The notes under the pieces were generated by a model. The model saw nothing but the letters and a program-made list of their open reading frames with translations, ran no database searches and had not been told where the DNA came from. From the NCBI GenBank assembly GCA_002428685.1, contig DIXL01000003.1:1-8222 (forward strand): DNA of 8,222 nucleotides, given 5' to 3'. Numbering within the stretch: position 1 is the stretch's first letter; every line of letters begins with the position of its first letter. The translations under genes and the position numbers were made by a program. Positions 4,504-8,222 of the stretch are shown here, one piece after another. The DNA comes from Cloacimonetes bacterium UBA6081 (GTDB lineage: Bacteria > Cloacimonadota > Cloacimonadia > Cloacimonadales > Cloacimonadaceae).

Positions 4504-6231
4504 ATGGATAATAACTTAATAAACCAAATACGTCAGGCAAATGACATCGTGGAGGTGATTCAGGATTACCTCCCGTTGAAGCACGTTGGCACAAATTGGC
4601 GGGGGATTTGTCCCTTTCATAACGACACCTCACCCTCGCTGTATGTAAGCCAGCCCAAGCAGATTTACAAGTGTTTTGCCTGTGGCAAGGCCGGCAATGT
4701 GCTCGGTTTTGTGGCGGACTATGAAAAACTCAGCTTTATTGAAGCAGTGAAAAAACTGGCTCAGCGCGCCGGCATTATAGTTCCCGAATACGAAAAAACC
4801 CAAACTGTATCCACCAAGCGTGAACAGCTTTTGCATGTGTATAAATCTGCGGCAGAGTTCTTTGCCGGCAGTCTTTTTGCCCATGGCAAGCACGTTTTGG
4901 AGTATCTGGAAAAACGCTCTTTTAATCCCGAAACCGCCAGAGACCTTCAGCTTGGCTATGCTTTGAACAGCGAAAAAGCCCTGCTGAACCATCTGATGAA
5001 AGAAGGTCTATCCGTTTCCCTGCTAAAAGATAGCGGTCTGTTTGGCAACTATTCCGGCAACTTAACAGATCTGTTTCGTGATCGCCTGATGTTCCCCATT
5101 CACAACAGCTTTGGTGAAGTTATTGCCTTTGGCGGACGCATTCTGGAAGGCAAACCCGGCGTGGGAAAATACATAAATTCTCCCGGGACAGAGCTTTATA
5201 CCAAAGGCAAAGAACTTTACGGTCTGTTTAAAACCAAATACAATATCGGCAAACTGGGCTATGCCCTGGTTTGTGAGGGTTACTTTGATTTCCTGCGGCT
5301 GTTTGAAAGCGGATTTATCAATAGCGTTGCCAGCTTGGGAACCGCTTTAACAGAAGACCAGATAAAGCTGCTGGCCAGGTTTTCCAACCGTGCGGTGATG
5401 CTTTACGATGGCGATTCCGCCGGAATAAAAGCTGCTGTCAGAGGTGGTTTGCTTTGCCTGTCCCGTGGCATGGAGGTGCAGGTTGGCATTCTGCCCGATG
5501 GTGAAGACCCCGATTCCCTTATTTTACATAGCGGCAAGCAGGTCATGCAGGAACTGGTGGATAAAGCACCCAACCTCATCAACTTTTTAGCGCATGACTC
5601 GCGTCCGGAACAGCAGACAGCAGAACGTATAGACTTGCTGCTGGATGCCTTGCGCAATCTGAAAGATCTAATTAAAAGGGAACTGCTGCTGAAGGATGTG
5701 TCTGAAGCTTTTGGTATTTCCGTTAATGCTTTGAACAGCAAGCTGCACCGAACCAGCCCAATCTCTGCTGTGCAAAGCTCTCCTCAGCCTACTACAAACA
5801 AAATGCACGAGCATCAGGAAGAGCGTGATTTGCTTATTTTAGCACTTAAAGACCATGAATCGTATAAACTTCTTGCAAGCGAGGCAGATCAGAGTTATTT
5901 TAGTAATAGGCTCTACCGTGAATTGTATAACTTTCTTGTTGCAAAGAGCCTTAGCGCAGAGCAGTGGAATCCTGCAGCGCTGTTGGATGATATTGAAAAT
6001 AAAGAAATAAAAGAAAGCTTGGCAGAGCTTCTGTTTGAGGATGGCCAGCACATGCGCTTTGAAGACTGCCTGTCCGGCATACGCATCCGCAAAATCCAAA
6101 GAGATTTGGAAGAGATGGATCGCGCCATAATCAAAGACCCCACTAATCTGGATCTCCTTAAACAGAAGGAAAAACTGTCAATCAGCTATCGCCGCATGAC
6201 CCGAAAGGTTGTAAATAAAGCCCATTTTTAG
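4504..6231 (+). CDS. dnaG: DNA primase DnaG (575 aa)
   Basis: Synthesises the RNA primers for chromosome replication and works with the replicative helicase at the fork. The N-terminal zinc-binding domain has C36, H39, C57 and C60 in CPFHNDTSPS...YKCFACGKAGN. The primase core follows (~115-430): FGGRIL and KYINSPGTELYTKGKELYGL, then the Toprim fold with EGYFD (E258), YDGDSAG (D302, D304) and EDPDSLI (D335, D337), so all catalytic acids are present. Residues ~440-575 form a helical, poorly conserved C-terminal part that fits a helicase-binding domain. Length is normal. The start gives the family N-terminus (INQIRQANDIVEVIQDYL), but the upstream bases AACTATTAA contain no Shine-Dalgarno. rpoD follows after 20 nt, so the two are surely co-transcribed. 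Confidence 0.97.
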   Translation: MDNNLINQIRQANDIVEVIQDYLPLKHVGTNWRGICPFHNDTSPSLYVSQPKQIYKCFACGKAGNVLGFVADYEKLSFIEAVKKLAQRAGIIVPEYEKTQTVSTKREQLLHVYKSAAEFFAGSLFAHGKHVLEYLEKRSFNPETARDLQLGYALNSEKALLNHLMKEGLSVSLLKDSGLFGNYSGNLTDLFRDRLMFPIHNSFGEVIAFGGRILEGKPGVGKYINSPGTELYTKGKELYGLFKTKYNIGKLGYALVCEGYFDFLRLFESGFINSVASLGTALTEDQIKLLARFSNRAVMLYDGDSAGIKAAVRGGLLCLSRGMEVQVGILPDGEDPDSLILHSGKQVMQELVDKAPNLINFLAHDSRPEQQTAERIDLLLDALRNLKDLIKRELLLKDVSEAFGISVNALNSKLHRTSPISAVQSSPQPTTNKMHEHQEERDLLILALKDHESYKLLASEADQSYFSNRLYRELYNFLVAKSLSAEQWNPAALLDDIENKEIKESLAELLFEDGQHMRFEDCLSGIRIRKIQRDLEEMDRAIIKDPTNLDLLKQKEKLSISYRRMTRKVVNKAHF

Positions 6232-6236
6232 GGCTT
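6218..6236 (+). other. Small hairpin over the dnaG stop codon
   Basis: AAGCCC (6218-6223) and GGGCTT (6231-6236) form a 6-bp stem with loop ATTTTTA. The stem covers the dnaG TAG and ends 4 nt before the rpoD Shine-Dalgarno. It has no T-tract after it, so it is not a terminator. It could affect rpoD translation or be an mRNA cleavage site, by analogy with the processed dnaG-rpoD junction of E. coli. That role is inference. Confidence 0.5.
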
Positions 6237-6240
6237 GCCC

Positions 6241-6246
6241 AAGGAG
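6241..6246 (+). promoter_or_regulatory. Ribosome binding site that decides the rpoD start
   Basis: AAGGAG ends 5 nt before ATG at 6252 but only 2 nt before the in-frame TTG at 6249, so ATG 6252 is the better start. Confidence 0.85.
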
Positions 6247-6251
6247 CATTG

Positions 6252-7991
6252 ATGATTACTTACAACGAATGTTTAAAAAAGCTGGTGGAACTGGGTAAAG
6301 AATCCGGCTACATCACGTTTAAACAGATTAACGACATTCTACCCAGCAGTCCGTTTTTTCTGGATAAGGTGGATGATATTATCTTCGATCTGTCGCAGGA
6401 TGGCATCGAAATTATCGACGAAACCGAAAAACGCATCACCAAAGGCGGAGCAGCCATCCGCAAGCCCGTTGCGCCCAAGAAGTTTAAAACCAAACGCTAT
6501 TACGACGATCCCGTGCGCATGTATCTGCGGGAAATGGGGCGCGTTCCCTTGCTGGACCGCGAAGGCGAAGTGCGCGTGGCCAAAAAGATTGAAACCTACC
6601 AGAAGATGATAAATCAAAACGTGTTTCAAAGTGGCAGCACCCTGCGTGAAATGTATAACTTTTTACATCGCTACCGCGAACGCCGCGTCCGCTTGGATCA
6701 GATTTTTAAGGTGGATATCGGCACCTGGATAGATAAAAACCAGGATGTGAAGATCATTGATAAATTCAAGGAAATCCTGAAAGAGAACGAAGCCAATCTG
6801 GAAAAAGTGGGCGTGATTCTGGATAATTGCGATTTCGACGAAACCGGTACCGCCAACCGCCAGGAGGAGATTGACGATATCCGCAATCTGATTATCAATA
6901 CCTTTATGAGCCTGGCCTATAACGATAAGCTGATAAAACGCATGGTTTACCGTATCCGCAGCCTGGTGGAACGCATTGAAGAAAGCTACGACAGCATCAC
7001 CGAGCTAACCCGCATAAAACGCTATACCATAGACGAAATTTGCACCTACGGACGCCGTGCCAAAAAGAGCGATGAAGATTTTGACGAAGTAAAAGCCGAA
7101 ACCGGCATAGACCCCAATATCTTTGTGGAAACCCTGCGCAAAATCAAAAACGCCCGCCGTAAAATTCGCCGTGTGGAACTGGAAACTAAAATGACCGGTA
7201 ACGAACTGGTCTTTTTACTGCGTGAAATTGACCGCGCCGAACGCAACAAAGAGAAAGCCCAAAACGAAATGATAGAGGCCAACGTCCGCTTGGTAATCAG
7301 CATAGCCAAACGCTATAACAACAGGGGTTTGGAGTTTTTAGACCTGATTCAGGAAGGCAATACCGGGCTAATGCGCGCGGTGGAAAAATACGATTACCGC
7401 AAAGGCTATAAATTCAGCACCTATGCCACCTGGTGGATTCGTCAGGCCATAACCCGTGCCATTGCCGACCAGGCCAGAACCATCCGCATTCCCGTGCACA
7501 TGATAGAAAGCATCAACAAAATCAACCGCACCAGCCGGCGTTTGATGCAAAAGCTGGGACGCGATCCCTACCCCGAAGAGATTTCCGAGGTTTTGGATAT
7601 GCCGGTGGAAAAGATCAAAAACATCCTTTCCATCAGCAAAGAACCTGTTTCGCTGGATAAACCCATCGGCCACGATAGCGAAGACAGCATCCTGGGTGAC
7701 TTCATTGAAGATAGAACCATTATTTCGCCGGAACGCCTGGCCGAACGCTCTCTACTGAAAAAACAGGTGGACGAAGTGCTGAAAACCCTCACCACGCGCG
7801 AGGAACGGGTAATCAGACTACGCTTTGGTATAGACGATGGCTATCACCGCACTCTGGAAGAAGTGGGCAACATCTTTCAGGTAACCCGCGAACGCATCAG
7901 ACAGATTGAGGATAAAGCCCTGAAAAAACTGCGCCATCCCAGTCGGGCTGCCATTTTGCAGCAGTTCCTGGATAACTTTCACGTAAAATAA
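6252..7991 (+). CDS. rpoD: Housekeeping RNA polymerase sigma-70 factor RpoD (579 aa)
   Basis: Primary sigma factor that directs RNA polymerase to -10/-35 promoters. Region 1.1 is at about 1-65. Region 1.2 is DDPVRMYLREMGRVPLLDRE (85-104). A long non-conserved insert spans ~120-330. Region 2 starts at ~340 (EANVRLVISIAKRY, FLDLIQEGNTGLMRAVEKYD, FSTYATWWIRQAITRAIADQ). The -10-reading residues Q398 and T401 match E. coli Q437 and T440. Region 3 follows (RTIRIPVHMIESINKINR onward). Region 4.2 has VTRERIRQIEDKALKKLRHP, with R546, E547, R550 and Q551 equivalent to the E. coli -35-reading residues. The presence of region 1.1 and the insert marks this as the primary sigma factor, not an alternative one. 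Coding is complete to TAA 7989-7991. The ATG at 6252 is preferred over TTG 6249 because of Shine-Dalgarno spacing. Confidence 0.98.
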   Translation: MITYNECLKKLVELGKESGYITFKQINDILPSSPFFLDKVDDIIFDLSQDGIEIIDETEKRITKGGAAIRKPVAPKKFKTKRYYDDPVRMYLREMGRVPLLDREGEVRVAKKIETYQKMINQNVFQSGSTLREMYNFLHRYRERRVRLDQIFKVDIGTWIDKNQDVKIIDKFKEILKENEANLEKVGVILDNCDFDETGTANRQEEIDDIRNLIINTFMSLAYNDKLIKRMVYRIRSLVERIEESYDSITELTRIKRYTIDEICTYGRRAKKSDEDFDEVKAETGIDPNIFVETLRKIKNARRKIRRVELETKMTGNELVFLLREIDRAERNKEKAQNEMIEANVRLVISIAKRYNNRGLEFLDLIQEGNTGLMRAVEKYDYRKGYKFSTYATWWIRQAITRAIADQARTIRIPVHMIESINKINRTSRRLMQKLGRDPYPEEISEVLDMPVEKIKNILSISKEPVSLDKPIGHDSEDSILGDFIEDRTIISPERLAERSLLKKQVDEVLKTLTTREERVIRLRFGIDDGYHRTLEEVGNIFQVTRERIRQIEDKALKKLRHPSRAAILQQFLDNFHVK

Positions 7992-8014
7992 CATAGCTTT
8001 GTTAGATATTGAAT

Positions 8015-8035
8015 AGGCGGGGTTGAATCCCACCT
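8015..8035 (+). terminator. Hairpin after rpoD, possible terminator without a T-tract
   Basis: AGGCGGGG (8015-8022) pairs with TCCCACCT (8028-8035) with one C/A mismatch and one terminal G-T pair, around a TTGAA loop. It is GC-rich and 23 nt after the rpoD stop, a natural terminator position. Only AATTAT follows it, so the usual run of Us is missing. It may instead be part of a dispersed intergenic repeat, or act in mRNA 3' end protection. Confidence 0.45.
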
Positions 8036-8041
8036 AATTAT

Positions 8042-8058
8042 ACCTCATACAACGAGGT
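8042..8058. other. Small hairpin between rpoD and the CRISPR-like repeats
   Basis: ACCTC (8042-8046) and GAGGT (8054-8058) form a 5-bp stem with a 7-nt loop, followed by the palindrome GCTGCAGC (8059-8066). It could be a second weak terminator stem or part of a leader for the repeats downstream. Evidence is limited to the inverted repeat. Confidence 0.35.
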
Positions 8059-8081
8059 GCTGCAGCATACCAGTTATTACG

Positions 8082-8188
8082 GTTGATAAGCCCCTGTCTA
8101 TCTAAATAGAGATCGTTGCCCGAAATGAGCATGGTGAAGCTGAATGCCATTCTGTTGATAAGCCCTGTCTATCTAAATAGAGATCGTT
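8082..8188. CRISPR. CRISPR-like pair of 35-36-nt direct repeats with one 36-nt spacer
   Basis: Repeat 1 (8082-8117, 36 nt) begins GTTGATAAGCCCCTG and ends AGAGATCGTT. Repeat 2 (8154-8188, 35 nt) is identical except for one C lost from the CCCC run. The 36 nt between them (8118-8153) share nothing with the repeats. Each copy carries a short hairpin, TCTAT-CTAA-ATAGA. Length, spacing and inner hairpin all fit a CRISPR array. A third repeat would be expected near 8225, just past the window edge. Against this, only two copies are seen, they differ by an indel, and no cas gene is present in the window. I do not recognise the repeat family; it could be a non-CRISPR dispersed repeat. Confidence 0.55.
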
Positions 8189-8202
8189 ACACATAGCGAA
8201 AA

Positions 8203-8222
8203 CTAGTGTCATGTCAAGCATA
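8203..8222 (+). repeat. Second copy of the 20-bp dispersed repeat, cut by the window edge
   Basis: CTAGTGTCATGTCAAGCATA matches 446-427 of the - strand at 19 of 20 bases, so the two copies are inverted relative to each other and lie about 7.8 kb apart. If the CRISPR-like array continues, this sequence would fall within its second spacer. If not, the dispersed element begins here and should continue past the window with the same GGGAAGCTGATCTCCC that follows the left copy. Confidence 0.75.

Noticed and set aside
6249..6251. TTG at 6249 as the rpoD start
   Set aside because: It is only 2 nt from the Shine-Dalgarno. ATG at 6252 has normal spacing and adds no unexplained residue.

Overview
The window carries a conserved bacterial information-processing gene cluster on the + strand, rpsU - cvpA - mutS2 - dnaG - rpoD. 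It is flanked on the left by the 5' part of a group II intron on the - strand and on the right by a short CRISPR-like repeat pair. The intergenic spaces are full of short tandem and dispersed repeats. The order rpsU...dnaG-rpoD is the classic macromolecular synthesis operon (ribosomal protein S21, DNA primase, housekeeping sigma factor), here with cvpA and mutS2 between rpsU and dnaG. RpoD has region 1.1 and a long spacer between regions 1.2 and 2.1, so it is neither the short Bacillota form nor the short Bacteroidota form. This, the moderate G+C content and the repeat-rich intergenic DNA made me think of Cloacimonadota or a relative. That is a weak inference from memory.

Layout. 1-377 (-): 5' portion of a group II intron, with 5' splice site GTGCGCC at 377 and a six-base EBS1/IBS1 match that fixes the boundary. 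378-863: no gene; it holds the 5' exon hairpin, one copy of a 20-bp repeat that recurs inverted at the right edge, and a 72-bp tandem repeat of 2.5 units. 864-1070: rpsU, starting at TTG. 1111-1142: strong intrinsic terminator. 1157-1705: cvpA. 1707-1808: 15-bp tandem array running up to the mutS2 start codon. 1809-4151: mutS2. 4152-4503: repeat-rich spacer with a possible promoter. 4504-6231: dnaG. 6252-7991: rpoD, preceded by a good Shine-Dalgarno. 7992-8222: hairpins, then two 35-36-nt direct repeats 36 nt apart, then the second copy of the 20-bp repeat.

How it fits together. S21 acts in translation initiation, DnaG primes replication and RpoD directs housekeeping transcription. The terminator after rpsU can set a high ratio of S21 mRNA to downstream mRNA, as in the E. 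coli operon. MutS2 and the membrane protein CvpA would share readthrough transcripts. dnaG-rpoD may also be driven by a promoter in the 352-bp gap before dnaG. The most unusual observations are a repeat-encoded 36-codon frame with ATGA overlaps to both cvpA and mutS2, a MutS2 Smr domain that lacks the usual LDxR motif, and the CRISPR-like pair at the right edge. I found no clear new multi-gene system; the core genes are ordinary.
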